A stretch of DNA of 64,000 nt from contig NZ_WRPO01000005.1 of NCBI RefSeq assembly GCF_009746585.1, positions 186,001 through 250,000 on the forward strand, given 5' to 3'. Both the position numbers and the translations under genes were made by a program. The notes beneath the pieces were generated by a model that was not told the DNA's origin, did not search any database, and saw only the letters and a list, made by a program, of their open reading frames with translations. Of the stretch, positions 9,254 through 17,095 are shown piece after piece. The stretch's first letter is position 1. Each line of letters starts with the position of its first letter. Origin of the DNA: Novosphingobium aquimarinum (GTDB taxonomy: Bacteria > Pseudomonadota > Alphaproteobacteria > Sphingomonadales > Sphingomonadaceae).

Positions 9254-10104
9254 GCGATACGAATGACATCCCGGGCGGCAAGGACGTGCTCGTCGAATTC
9301 GACGACGGGATTGCCTGGGTCTATTTGAATCGCCCCGACAAGCGCAATGCGATGAGCGTGGAATTGGCGCGCGAAATGAATGCCGTGTTCGATGCCTTGG
9401 AGATCGACGATCGCGCCAAGGTCATCGTGCTCAGCGGCAAGGGCGAGGCGTTTTCCGCCGGAATGGATCTGCAGGGCTTCTTCCGAGCAACGGACAAAGT
9501 GACGGACGTTGCCCGCCATCGCGCTTATCGCGAAACGCGGGCATGGCAGTGGCGCACACTGATTCATTACGCGAAGCCGACGATCGCGATGGTGAACGGC
9601 TGGTGTTTCGGCGGAGCGTTCACGCCGCTGATCTGCTGCGACCTGGCGATCACCGACAAGGACGCAACCTTCGGCCTATCCGAAATCAACTGGGGCATCA
9701 TTCCCGGCGGTGTCGTTTCCAAGGCCATCACCACGCTGATGGGTGACCGTGAGGCGATGTATTACGTGATGACCGGCGAGAAGTTCGACGGCACTCGTGC
9801 CAAGGAGCTGGGATTGGTCAACGAGGCCGTGCCCGCCGACAAGCTTCGCGAGCGCACGCGCGAACTGGCGATGGTCCTGCGCGACAAGAACCCGACCGTG
9901 CTGCGTCAGGCCCGCATGGCGGTCAAATGGGCGCGCGAGATGGATTGGGAAATGGCATCGGAATATCTGCAGGCCAAAGTCGATCAGACGACCTTCGTCG
10001 ATCCCGAGAAAGGGCGCGAGCAGGGCTTGAAGCAGTTTCTGGACGAAAAGACGTTCAAGCCTGGTCACGGCCATTACGAAAGGCGCGAAGTCGAGCAATC
10101 ATGA
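9250..10104 (+). CDS. Hydroxycinnamoyl-CoA hydratase/lyase-like enoyl-CoA hydratase
   Basis: 284-residue crotonase-fold protein that follows the Pseudomonas HCHL sequence closely, as recalled: AGMDL, HYAKPTIAMVNGWCFGG and FGLSEINWG are nearly unchanged, and the numbering runs at a constant +2. HCHL hydrates feruloyl- or coumaroyl-CoA and cleaves it to an aromatic aldehyde plus acetyl-CoA. The catalytic glutamate is kept (E145). The two tyrosines that hold the phenolic hydroxyl in HCHL are replaced (F77 and Q241), and the active-site serine is T125. It may therefore use a different cinnamoyl-type substrate. ATGA overlaps couple it to both neighbours. Confidence 0.85.
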   Translation: MSDTNDIPGGKDVLVEFDDGIAWVYLNRPDKRNAMSVELAREMNAVFDALEIDDRAKVIVLSGKGEAFSAGMDLQGFFRATDKVTDVARHRAYRETRAWQWRTLIHYAKPTIAMVNGWCFGGAFTPLICCDLAITDKDATFGLSEINWGIIPGGVVSKAITTLMGDREAMYYVMTGEKFDGTRAKELGLVNEAVPADKLRERTRELAMVLRDKNPTVLRQARMAVKWAREMDWEMASEYLQAKVDQTTFVDPEKGREQGLKQFLDEKTFKPGHGHYERREVEQS

Positions 10105-10436
10105 AGAGACCGAGCAAAGCCAAGGGGGACGAACTCAGCGCAGTCGTCCCCGGCCTCACCGAATTAACCGATCGCGTCCTTTATGGCGAAGTGTGGGAGC
10201 GCGAGGGCCTGTCCCCGCGCGACCGGTCGCTGCTGACCGTTGCCTCGCTGATGACGGCGAACCGGTTTCAGCAACTCGAGGCTCACATCGGGCTGGCGCT
10301 GGATCACGGCGTAACGCGGGAGGAAATGGGCGAAGCCTTGCTGCATCTCGCGTTCTATTCCTCGTGGCCGGCGTCCATCACTGCGTCGCGCATATTCCTC
10401 GAGGTCGTCAAAAAGCGCGACGCCCAGCCGGACTAG
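10101..10436 (+). CDS. Carboxymuconolactone decarboxylase family protein (1)
   Basis: 111 residues, all-helical, of the CMD/PcaC family. It carries the conserved EAHIGLALDHG helix and a HLAFYSSWP C-terminal stretch, and lacks the CxxC of AhpD-type members. PcaC decarboxylates 4-carboxymuconolactone, but many cluster-specific paralogues have no assigned reaction. ATG 10101 overlaps the upstream hydratase stop by four bases, making it the third gene of the ligase / HCHL-like operon. Its stop shares the palindrome CTAG with the stop of the convergent GMC gene. Confidence 0.8.
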   Translation: MKRPSKAKGDELSAVVPGLTELTDRVLYGEVWEREGLSPRDRSLLTVASLMTANRFQQLEAHIGLALDHGVTREEMGEALLHLAFYSSWPASITASRIFLEVVKKRDAQPD

Positions 10437-12052
10437 GGCCCGACTTGGGCATCCTCGCGGATCATGTCCGCGGCCTTTTCGGCCAGCATGATCACGGCTG
10501 CGTTGATATTGGCGCCGGGAATGTCCGGCATCACCGAGGCATCGGCGACGCGCAGCTGCTTGATGCCGCGCACCCGCAACCGGCTGTCCACCACGGCTTC
10601 CGCGTCTTCCCCCATGCGGCAGGTGCCCGCCGGATGCTGGGTGATTTTCAGATTCTGGCGGATGAATTCGTCGAGAGCCTCATCATCCTGCGCCTCGGCG
10701 CCGGGTGACCGTTCCTTGCTGATCATCTCGGCAAGCGGAGGTTGCGCAAAAATTTTGCGCACGGCGGCGATGCCCCCCCGAATGTCGGCAAAATCCTGCT
10801 CGCTATCGAGCAAGTTGAGATCGATGCGCGGGCGCTCTTCGGGATCGGCAGAGCGCAGGCTGACCGTGCCGCGGCTCTCGGGATGAAGCTGCATCACCAT
10901 GATCGAAAAGACATCATCGAGCCGCTTACCCAGTCCCGGCACCCATAGTTTCGCGTCCAGCCGCACCGGAAGGAAGACCAACTGGATATCCGGCCTGTCC
11001 AGCTCGGGCCGAGTCTTGAGCATCAGAATGCCGCTGGTGATCTGACTGGCGAACGGCCCTTTCCCGAACAGTAGCCAACGCAAGACCGACAGACCCGCAC
11101 GGTCGATCCTCAGCGCGGAAAGGAACGTGTCGGCATCGCTCGCGGCATAAGACATATAGACCAGCGGATGTTCGGACAGGTTTTGGCCAACTGCGGGGCG
11201 ATCGACGCGAACCGGTATATCGAGTTCTGCGAGATCGGCGGCTGGCCCGATTCCGGACAGCATCAGCAACTGGGGCGAATTGTAGGCGCCTCCGCTCAGG
11301 ATCACTTCCTTGCGGGCAAGGTACGTCAGGCACTGGCCGTCGCGATGCACCTCTATGCCAGAGGCGCGATCGTCTTCGAAGAGGATGCGCGACGCAAGCG
11401 AACGATCGATCACCGTCAGGTTGGGGCGCGACAACGCAGGTTTGAGGTATGCGGCAGACGTGCTGGCCCGATGGCCGCGCGGGCTGACCGTCACCTCGCA
11501 GCGTGAAAAGCCTTCCTGTCGTTCGCCGCTGAAATCGTCGGTGAGGGGGTAGCCCGCGGCTTTGACCGCGTCCCGGATGGCGCTTGCCTGCAAATGCTCG
11601 TCGGCGACCGGAGAGACCGACATGGGGCCGGTGCCGCCGTGATAGGGACCTTCGCCGCGCCAACTCGTTTCCATCTTGCGAAAATAGGGCAGGACATCGT
11701 CGTAACTCCATCCGATGCAGCCCTTTTGGCGCCAGATGTCGTAATCGCGTGAATGCCCGCGCATGTAGATCATGCCGTTGACCGAGGACGAACCACCCAA
11801 GACCCGTCCCCGCGGCACGGGCAGCGAACGTCCGGCGAGTTTGGCATCGGGTTCGCTTTGGTATTTCCAGTCGAATTCCGGATTGCCGGCTGCCATCATG
11901 AAGCCCAGTGGCATTCGCAGCAGCCAGCTGTCATCCTTGCCGCCGGCTTCGACGAGCAGGACGCGATCCTTGCCGCTTTCGCTCAAACGATTGGCGAGAA
12001 CGCACCCGGCCGACCCTGCGCCGACCACGATATAATCGAATTCCTCGGCCAC
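10433..12052 (-). CDS. GMC family FAD-dependent oxidoreductase
   Basis: 539 residues. The FAD-binding GAGSAGCVLANRL comes first, then the GMC signature GRVLGGSSSVNG. The C-terminus has the catalytic-histidine region QHPAGTCRMG and the closing VADASVMPDIPGANINA. It oxidises an alcohol (choline-, aryl- or alkanol-type) to an aldehyde with FAD. The GTG at 12052 follows GGAGG by 7 bases; the longer open frame upstream is antisense to the ALDH and IclR genes. It diverges from the ALDH at 12215, so alcohol-to-aldehyde-to-acid oxidation by this pair is plausible. Confidence 0.9.
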   Translation of the reverse strand: MAEEFDYIVVGAGSAGCVLANRLSESGKDRVLLVEAGGKDDSWLLRMPLGFMMAAGNPEFDWKYQSEPDAKLAGRSLPVPRGRVLGGSSSVNGMIYMRGHSRDYDIWRQKGCIGWSYDDVLPYFRKMETSWRGEGPYHGGTGPMSVSPVADEHLQASAIRDAVKAAGYPLTDDFSGERQEGFSRCEVTVSPRGHRASTSAAYLKPALSRPNLTVIDRSLASRILFEDDRASGIEVHRDGQCLTYLARKEVILSGGAYNSPQLLMLSGIGPAADLAELDIPVRVDRPAVGQNLSEHPLVYMSYAASDADTFLSALRIDRAGLSVLRWLLFGKGPFASQITSGILMLKTRPELDRPDIQLVFLPVRLDAKLWVPGLGKRLDDVFSIMVMQLHPESRGTVSLRSADPEERPRIDLNLLDSEQDFADIRGGIAAVRKIFAQPPLAEMISKERSPGAEAQDDEALDEFIRQNLKITQHPAGTCRMGEDAEAVVDSRLRVRGIKQLRVADASVMPDIPGANINAAVIMLAEKAADMIREDAQVGP

Positions 12053-12214
12053 GGCCGTGCCTCCGCCTCTTCCCACGATGCATCGAACCCGGCGACAATG
12101 CGAGCCTTGATCGTGAAAAGCGTGCGATGTGGGTTGCGTCATGTCAAATACTATTCGATATTCGCAAACGTCTCGACGCGGTTCGGACCATCTTTCCAGC
12201 TTGAGAGGATTTCC
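12053..12214. promoter_or_regulatory. Divergent region, GMC oxidoreductase / aldehyde dehydrogenase
   Basis: This 162-base region holds the promoters of two divergent oxidative genes. A locally AT-rich block at 12144-12168 contains CTATTCG (12151-12157) followed by GATATTCG. It is a candidate regulator site but was not proven. Confidence 0.35.
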
Positions 12215-13723
12215 ATGAACACCATCTCCGCCACGAGTGCCCCGACGATCCCGTCGCTGCGTGAAGCGAGGGCATTTGCGGGCCGTAAACACCGGCTGTT
12301 CATCGGCGGTAACTGGGTCGATCCGGCAGAAGGACAAGGCTTCGCGACAAGCGATCCCGCAACCGGCGAAAAGCTGGGCGAAATCCCGCGGGGCAGTGAC
12401 GTGGATGTCGACCGGGCCGTCGCCGCTGCACGCAAGGCGATGGAGGATCCGGCATGGCGCGACATGAAACCGGCGCAGCGTGCACGCCTGATGGAGCGGC
12501 TCGCCGACGCCATGGAAAGCGCGATGGACGAGCTGGGGGTGCTGGAATCGCTCGACAACGGCAAATCGCTGCGCGACGCGCGGAATTTCGATCTTCCGCA
12601 TGCGATCGCGACGGTTCGCTACAATGCGGGCTGGGCCACCAAGCTGACCGGCGAAACGATCTCCCTGTCCGGGCCGGGCAACTGGCATGCCTTCACGCTG
12701 AAGGAACCGGTCGGCGTCGTCGCGCAGATCGTGCCGTGGAACGCGCCGCTGGCGATGGCCTGCGCGAAGATCGCTCCGGCTCTGGCGGCAGGGTGCGCGG
12801 TGATCCTGAAACCGGCGGAGGAAACGTCGCTGACCGCGCTGCGCCTGGCTGAAATCATCGCAGAAATCGGGTTTCCCGATGGCGTCTTCAACTTGATCAC
12901 AGGATATGGCGAAGAAGTCGGCGCCGCGCTGACGGCGCATCCCGGGGTAGACAAGGTGACCTTCACCGGTTCGACCGAGGTTGGCCGGCATATCCTGAAA
13001 GCCGCAGCGGGTAACTTCAAGCGCGTCACGCTGGAACTGGGCGGGAAGACTCCGGTCATAATCATGCCGGATGCCGACGTGTCGAAGGCGACGATGGGCG
13101 CGGCCATGTCGATCTTCGCCAACGCGGGCCAGATCTGCAACGCCGGGTCGCGGCTTTTCGTGCATGAGCGCCATTTCGAGGAAGTGGTCGACGGCGTGGC
13201 GAAGATCGCCGAGGGCATCAAGCTGGGTGGCGGGCTCGATCCGGACACGCAGATGGGACCGGTCATCTCCTCTGCCCAGCGCAACCGCATCCATGATTAC
13301 ATCGATGGCGGACTTGCCGATGGGGCGTCGCTTCGTACCGGTGGCAAGCGGCTTGAAAGGACGGGCAATTTCGTCCCGCCGACAGTGCTGACGGGGACCA
13401 GCGCAGAAATGGCCGTACGGCGCGAGGAAATCTTCGGTCCGGTCTTGTGCGCAATGTCCTTCTCGGAGGACGATCTCGACGCCATTGCGGCAGAGGCGAA
13501 CGCCAGCGATTACGGGCTCGGTGCGGTCGTATGGACCAGCAACTTGTCGGCAGCCCACGGCCTTGCGCGCAAGCTGAAGGCAGGCACCGTTCGCGTAAAC
13601 GGCGGCGGGCTCGACCCGGCGCTTCCGTTCGGAGGTTTCAAGCAGTCCGGCTGGGGACGGGAAAACGGACGCGAGGGGCTGGAGGCCTATACCGAAACGA
13701 AGTCGGTCGCGATTTCCTACTGA
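12215..13723 (+). CDS. NAD-dependent aldehyde dehydrogenase (aromatic/betaine type)
   Basis: 502 residues. Present are the IVPWNAPLA cofactor loop, FTGSTEVGRH, the general-base ELGGKTP and the nucleophile in GQICNAG. The GAGAGGA ribosome site precedes ATG 12215. The N-terminal ~30 residues are an extension relative to many ALDHs. Next to an HCHL-like lyase, which releases an aromatic aldehyde, and a GMC oxidase, it could take the role of vanillin dehydrogenase (Vdh) for this pathway; this is context inference, not proof. Its 3' end overlaps the convergent IclR gene by seven bases. Confidence 0.9.
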   Translation: MNTISATSAPTIPSLREARAFAGRKHRLFIGGNWVDPAEGQGFATSDPATGEKLGEIPRGSDVDVDRAVAAARKAMEDPAWRDMKPAQRARLMERLADAMESAMDELGVLESLDNGKSLRDARNFDLPHAIATVRYNAGWATKLTGETISLSGPGNWHAFTLKEPVGVVAQIVPWNAPLAMACAKIAPALAAGCAVILKPAEETSLTALRLAEIIAEIGFPDGVFNLITGYGEEVGAALTAHPGVDKVTFTGSTEVGRHILKAAAGNFKRVTLELGGKTPVIIMPDADVSKATMGAAMSIFANAGQICNAGSRLFVHERHFEEVVDGVAKIAEGIKLGGGLDPDTQMGPVISSAQRNRIHDYIDGGLADGASLRTGGKRLERTGNFVPPTVLTGTSAEMAVRREEIFGPVLCAMSFSEDDLDAIAAEANASDYGLGAVVWTSNLSAAHGLARKLKAGTVRVNGGGLDPALPFGGFKQSGWGRENGREGLEAYTETKSVAISY

Positions 13724-14511
13724 TCCGAACTTGCTAGTGCACTTTGCTGGACGGACCCGCTGAGTTCCAGTCCGGCATCGTGCATGAGCTTCGCGAACGC
13801 ATCGCGCCTTTCGCCAGAAACGAAGTCGTTCGAACCCAGCAAGGTCAGCGCGGCGACGATCTTGTCGTCGCTGCCAAGGACGGGAACGGAGACGCCTGAA
13901 AAATTGCCGTTGAGCTTGCCGATCGTGGTCGCCATTCGCGCTTTGCGGATCGCCTTCAACTCGAGCTCGCGTTCCTTGTCGGAAAGGATGCTGAGGTCGG
14001 GCCGGCTGGACCGTTCCGCCTTGATGACCGGCGCGGTTTCCTCCGCCGGAAGATAAGCCAGAAAGACCAGGCCGGTGGCGGTGGTCTGGGTGGGCAGGAT
14101 CGACCCTATGCGGATTTCGAAAGCGCCCTGATGACTGCCATCTTCCTTCGCGACGATGCACGGCCCCATATCGCCCCACACGGAAAGATAGATCGCGCAT
14201 TCGGTCTCGTCGCGCAGGCGTCGCAGCACGGGCTGTGATCCTGCGACCACGTCGACCTGGCCGATCGCCGAGAGGGCAAGCTGGATCGCGAAGGCGCCGA
14301 GACCATAGCACCCCGTCCTGGCATCCTGGTAGGCCATGCCTTCGCGGATGAAGCTGACGAGGTAGAGGTGGACCTTGCTGGCCGGCATACTGGCACGTTG
14401 GGCAATCTCGCGCAGCGGCAAGGGGCCATCGGCCAACCGCAAGACGCGGAGAACGCGAAATCCAACTTCTATCGATTGAACCCGACGGCGCGATTGCACC
14501 TTGGTCGCCAT
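13717..14511 (-). CDS. IclR family transcriptional regulator (1)
   Basis: 264 residues. An N-terminal winged helix (VQSIEVGFRVLRVL, then ASMPASKVHLYL as recognition helix) is followed by an effector domain with ECAIYLSVWG and TTATGLVFLAYL. IclR proteins bind small aromatic or ring-cleavage acids and control catabolic operons. The start at 14511 fits the domain start; the extra 43 upstream residues lack family features. It is clearly a paralogue of the IclR at 27233-28045. It likely controls the surrounding ligase, HCHL-like, GMC and ALDH genes, but its target is inferred only from position. Confidence 0.88.
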   Translation of the reverse strand: MATKVQSRRRVQSIEVGFRVLRVLRLADGPLPLREIAQRASMPASKVHLYLVSFIREGMAYQDARTGCYGLGAFAIQLALSAIGQVDVVAGSQPVLRRLRDETECAIYLSVWGDMGPCIVAKEDGSHQGAFEIRIGSILPTQTTATGLVFLAYLPAEETAPVIKAERSSRPDLSILSDKERELELKAIRKARMATTIGKLNGNFSGVSVPVLGSDDKIVAALTLLGSNDFVSGERRDAFAKLMHDAGLELSGSVQQSALASSDQ

Positions 14512-14606
14512 AACTTGCAGCGTGCCCCGATTAGAAAGCCCGATCCTAAGCGGATGCCCACCCGTTTGTCCATACGGCCCGGGGGGCTGCAGCAGGGATA
14601 GAAGTA

Positions 14607-15122
14607 TCAGGCTTCGGCGGGATGTTTCCTCCGATTCCATTGTGCCAGGATCTCGTGGGCTTCGCCTGCCGCCTCGGCCAGAAAGCCGGGCTCTTCGGTT
14701 CTCGCGGCAATTTCCAGCCGCAAACCATTGGGATCAAAGAAATAGACCGATCGGACAAAGCCGTGATCGACCAGCGGTGTAACTTTCACGCCATGGTCTT
14801 CCAGCCGCTGTCGCATCGCGTCGACGGATTCGATATCGTCGGTCTCGATGGCGAAATGCTGGACCCAATCGGGGGTGTTGGGGGACGGAGCGGGGGGCTC
14901 ATCGCCGCCAAGATCGAAGAACGCGATATAGGAACCGTCACCCAGTTCGAAGAAAAAGTGCACGTAGGGTTGTTCCTCCCCGGTGCTGGGAACGCGTTCG
15001 CACATCATGCAGTTGACCAGCGGAAGCCCCAGGATGTCCTCGTAGAAGCGACGCGTCTCTTCCGCGTCGCGGCACGGATAGGCGAAGTGATAGAGGCCTT
15101 TCAGCTTGCGGGGTTCGGGCAT
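14607..15122 (-). CDS. VOC family protein (glyoxalase/dioxygenase fold)
   Basis: 171 residues with two beta-alpha-beta-beta-beta modules. The possible metal ligands are H in LYHFAYP, H in VQHFAIE and E in LRLEIAA, and FFDPNGLRLE is the typical VOC end. Members include glyoxalases, single-domain ring-cleavage dioxygenases and isomerases. GAGGA lies just upstream of ATG 15122. It stands between an IclR and a LysR gene, so it belongs to the catabolic cluster, but its reaction is unknown. Confidence 0.75.
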   Translation of the reverse strand: MPEPRKLKGLYHFAYPCRDAEETRRFYEDILGLPLVNCMMCERVPSTGEEQPYVHFFFELGDGSYIAFFDLGGDEPPAPSPNTPDWVQHFAIETDDIESVDAMRQRLEDHGVKVTPLVDHGFVRSVYFFDPNGLRLEIAARTEEPGFLAEAAGEAHEILAQWNRRKHPAEA

Positions 15123-15143
15123 GACATCCTCGTAGCATTTCGA

Positions 15144-15164
15144 GCGATCGATGCGCTCGATCGC
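15144..15164. promoter_or_regulatory. Inverted repeat upstream of the VOC gene
   Basis: GCGATCGA (15144-15151) and TCGATCGC (15157-15164) form a perfect 8-bp inverted repeat with a 5-base centre, 22 bases before the VOC start. It could be an operator or a leader hairpin. Confidence 0.4.
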
Positions 15165-15186
15165 GGATCGTTCCGATGTACCACGC

Positions 15187-15223
15187 TCAAAAGGGCGGCA
15201 TGTCACCCCAAGGGGGGGACATG
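15187..15223 (-). terminator. Probable terminator of the LysR gene
   Basis: CATGTC (15199-15204) pairs with GACATG (15218-15223), with inner CCCC/GGGG pairing. In the minus direction the stem is followed six bases later by TTTT. It overlaps the LysR stop codon and would end that transcript. Confidence 0.45.
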
Positions 15224-16150
15224 TCCGTCGCTGGCATGGCCGTCTTCGCCTGTTTCCCGATCGCGGCGCTCGAACATGGCGATAAATCGCTGAAGCGCGG
15301 CGGAATTGTCCCGGGCTCGACAAACCAGAAGGACCTCGAACGATACCTTGAGATCGCTGATTGGGATCAGGCGAATCTTGTGCAGCGACGACAGCGGCGG
15401 CGTCGCGGTTACGAACCCGACGCCCATCCCGGTCGCGACGAGACTGAGCATGATCGAGTTCGTGGTGCATTCCTGGATGATCCGGGGTGCAGTGCCGGCT
15501 TCCGCACACGCCGCCATCAGGCGCTCGTAATACCGCGGTGCCGACTTGCGCATAGGCCAGAGCACCGATTCCCGCTCGAGTTCGGCCAGGCTGATCGCGT
15601 CCCGATCCGCCAAGCGGTGGCCCTCGCAAACAGCCACCATCGTATTGCCCTCGCCGATACGGTGCAGGTCGAGCATGGGCGCGTCGCGATCGTCGACATG
15701 AACGTCGTAGACGATGCCGGCATCGAGCAGACCGTCCTTGATGGCCATGATCTGCTGCAGCGAACTCATGGAGCGCATGTCCAGTTCGACGGCCGGTTCC
15801 GCTTCGCGGAATTCGCGCAATCCCTCTGAGATGAAATGATGCGCAGCGATGATTTCGCTGAGGCCAACGCGGATCGTGCCGAGGTGACCGCTTGCCAGTC
15901 TGCGAGCGCGGTCCACCGCACGGTCGACGCGGGAGAGGAGTTCTTCGGTCTCCTCCAGAAATATCCGACCGGCATCGGACAATCGCACACCGCGTGGCAG
16001 CCGCTCGAACAGTTCTACGCCGAGTTCGGTTTCGAGGTCTCTGATCTGCCGCGTAAGTGCGGGTTGGGCCACGCCAAGCTGCAGCGCGGCGCGACCGAAA
16101 TGCTCCTCTCGGCCGATCGCCCGAAAATATCGAAGATGGCGCAGTTCCAT
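15203..16150 (-). CDS. LysR family transcriptional regulator
   Basis: 315 residues. The N-terminal helix-turn-helix MELRHLRYFRAIG, then AALQLGVAQPALTRQI, is typical LysR, followed by a periplasmic-binding-protein-like effector domain. ATG 16150 gives the standard MELRHLRYF start. It is divergent from the long hydrolase / LLM operon at 16256, the classic LysR arrangement, so it most likely activates that operon in response to a pathway intermediate. Confidence 0.9.
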   Translation of the reverse strand: MELRHLRYFRAIGREEHFGRAALQLGVAQPALTRQIRDLETELGVELFERLPRGVRLSDAGRIFLEETEELLSRVDRAVDRARRLASGHLGTIRVGLSEIIAAHHFISEGLREFREAEPAVELDMRSMSSLQQIMAIKDGLLDAGIVYDVHVDDRDAPMLDLHRIGEGNTMVAVCEGHRLADRDAISLAELERESVLWPMRKSAPRYYERLMAACAEAGTAPRIIQECTTNSIMLSLVATGMGVGFVTATPPLSSLHKIRLIPISDLKVSFEVLLVCRARDNSAALQRFIAMFERRDRETGEDGHASDGHVPPLG

Positions 16151-16159
16151 CCGCTTTGC

Positions 16160-16174
16160 ATACCGTTTGGTTAT
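16160..16174. promoter_or_regulatory. Candidate LysR box in the divergent promoter
   Basis: TACC-N5-GGTTA at 16161-16173 fits the T-N11-A inverted-repeat pattern of LysR boxes. It lies in the 105-base gap between the lysR start and the hydrolase start, next to an AT-rich block at 16172-16200. Confidence 0.4.
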
Positions 16175-16255
16175 CAAAACTTCAAATACAAAGAATTGGA
16201 CCTATCGGTTCGAAATGCGGTGAATGGCAGCGTAAAGTGTCGAATGGAGAGGAAA

Positions 16256-17095
16256 ATGTTAGCAGCGCCGCCAACCGGCCTGGACTTCGCCGATCGCGAA
16301 ATCCTCGACGTGCTCGGTTCGCAAATCGAGCTGTTTCGTGCCGGGTCCGGCCCGAATCTCCTGTATCTTCACGGGATCGACGCGATTGAGGGATCGGCTC
16401 CTTTCATCCGGGAGCTCGCCAAGAATTTTTCGGTGATTGCGCCCTCGCATCCGGGTTTCGGCGCGTCGGATTGCCCGGCCCGTTTCGATCGAGTGGACGA
16501 CATCGCCTATCTCTATCTCGATATGCTGGGTCTACTTGGCATCGACGCGTGTGTCGTCGTCGGTTCGTCCTTTGGCGCATGGGTGGCCGCCGAACTGCTG
16601 ACCAAGCGCCCCGAACTCGCTCAAGCGCTGGTGCTGGAATCTCCGTTGGGCCTGCCGACGGCGAATCGCCGGGAGCGGAACGTCGAAGACCTATTCATGC
16701 TGTCCCGGCAGCAGTTCAACCAGATTGCCAGCATCGAGGCTCTGCCGCCGAAGGACATGGACGAAAGCCAACTGCGCCGCGAAATGCGCCGCGACGAAGC
16801 GCTGAGCCTCTTCGGATGGACGCCGTATATGAGCAATCCAAAGCTCGCGGAGCGCATGCACCGCATAGCATGTCCCACGCTGATCGTCTGGGGCGAGGAC
16901 GACGCGCTGATCCGCGCGGGCTACCGCAAGACGTTCGCCGCGGCATTGCCGTCGGCACGGGTGGAAGTCGTCGAGGACGCCGGGCACTGCATTCATACCG
17001 ATCAAAGCGAAGCGCTGGCCGCTCTCGTGCGCGAGTTCGCCGGCGGACGTGCGGGCGTTGAAGCGAGACAGGAAGTGAACGGGGGCGTCGCATGA
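16256..17095 (+). CDS. Alpha/beta hydrolase (MhpC/meta-cleavage hydrolase-like)
   Basis: 279 residues. LYLHGIDA gives the oxyanion-hole HG, VVGSSFGAW the nucleophile serine, WGEDDAL the aspartate and EDAGHCIH the histidine, so the catalytic triad is complete. The family contains C-C hydrolases of meta-cleavage pathways and esterases. GGAGAGG immediately before ATG 16256 decides that start over ATG 16244. It is first in the plus-strand operon and overlaps the LLM gene by four bases. With the extradiol dioxygenase downstream, hydrolysis of a ring-fission product is an attractive but unproven role. Confidence 0.85.
   Translation: MLAAPPTGLDFADREILDVLGSQIELFRAGSGPNLLYLHGIDAIEGSAPFIRELAKNFSVIAPSHPGFGASDCPARFDRVDDIAYLYLDMLGLLGIDACVVVGSSFGAWVAAELLTKRPELAQALVLESPLGLPTANRRERNVEDLFMLSRQQFNQIASIEALPPKDMDESQLRREMRRDEALSLFGWTPYMSNPKLAERMHRIACPTLIVWGEDDALIRAGYRKTFAAALPSARVEVVEDAGHCIHTDQSEALAALVREFAGGRAGVEARQEVNGGVA

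Noticed and set aside
12053..14311. Very long minus-strand frame continuing from the GMC oxidoreductase
   Set aside because: It is the antisense shadow of the ALDH gene and an out-of-frame reading of the IclR gene; GMC proteins start at the FAD motif.
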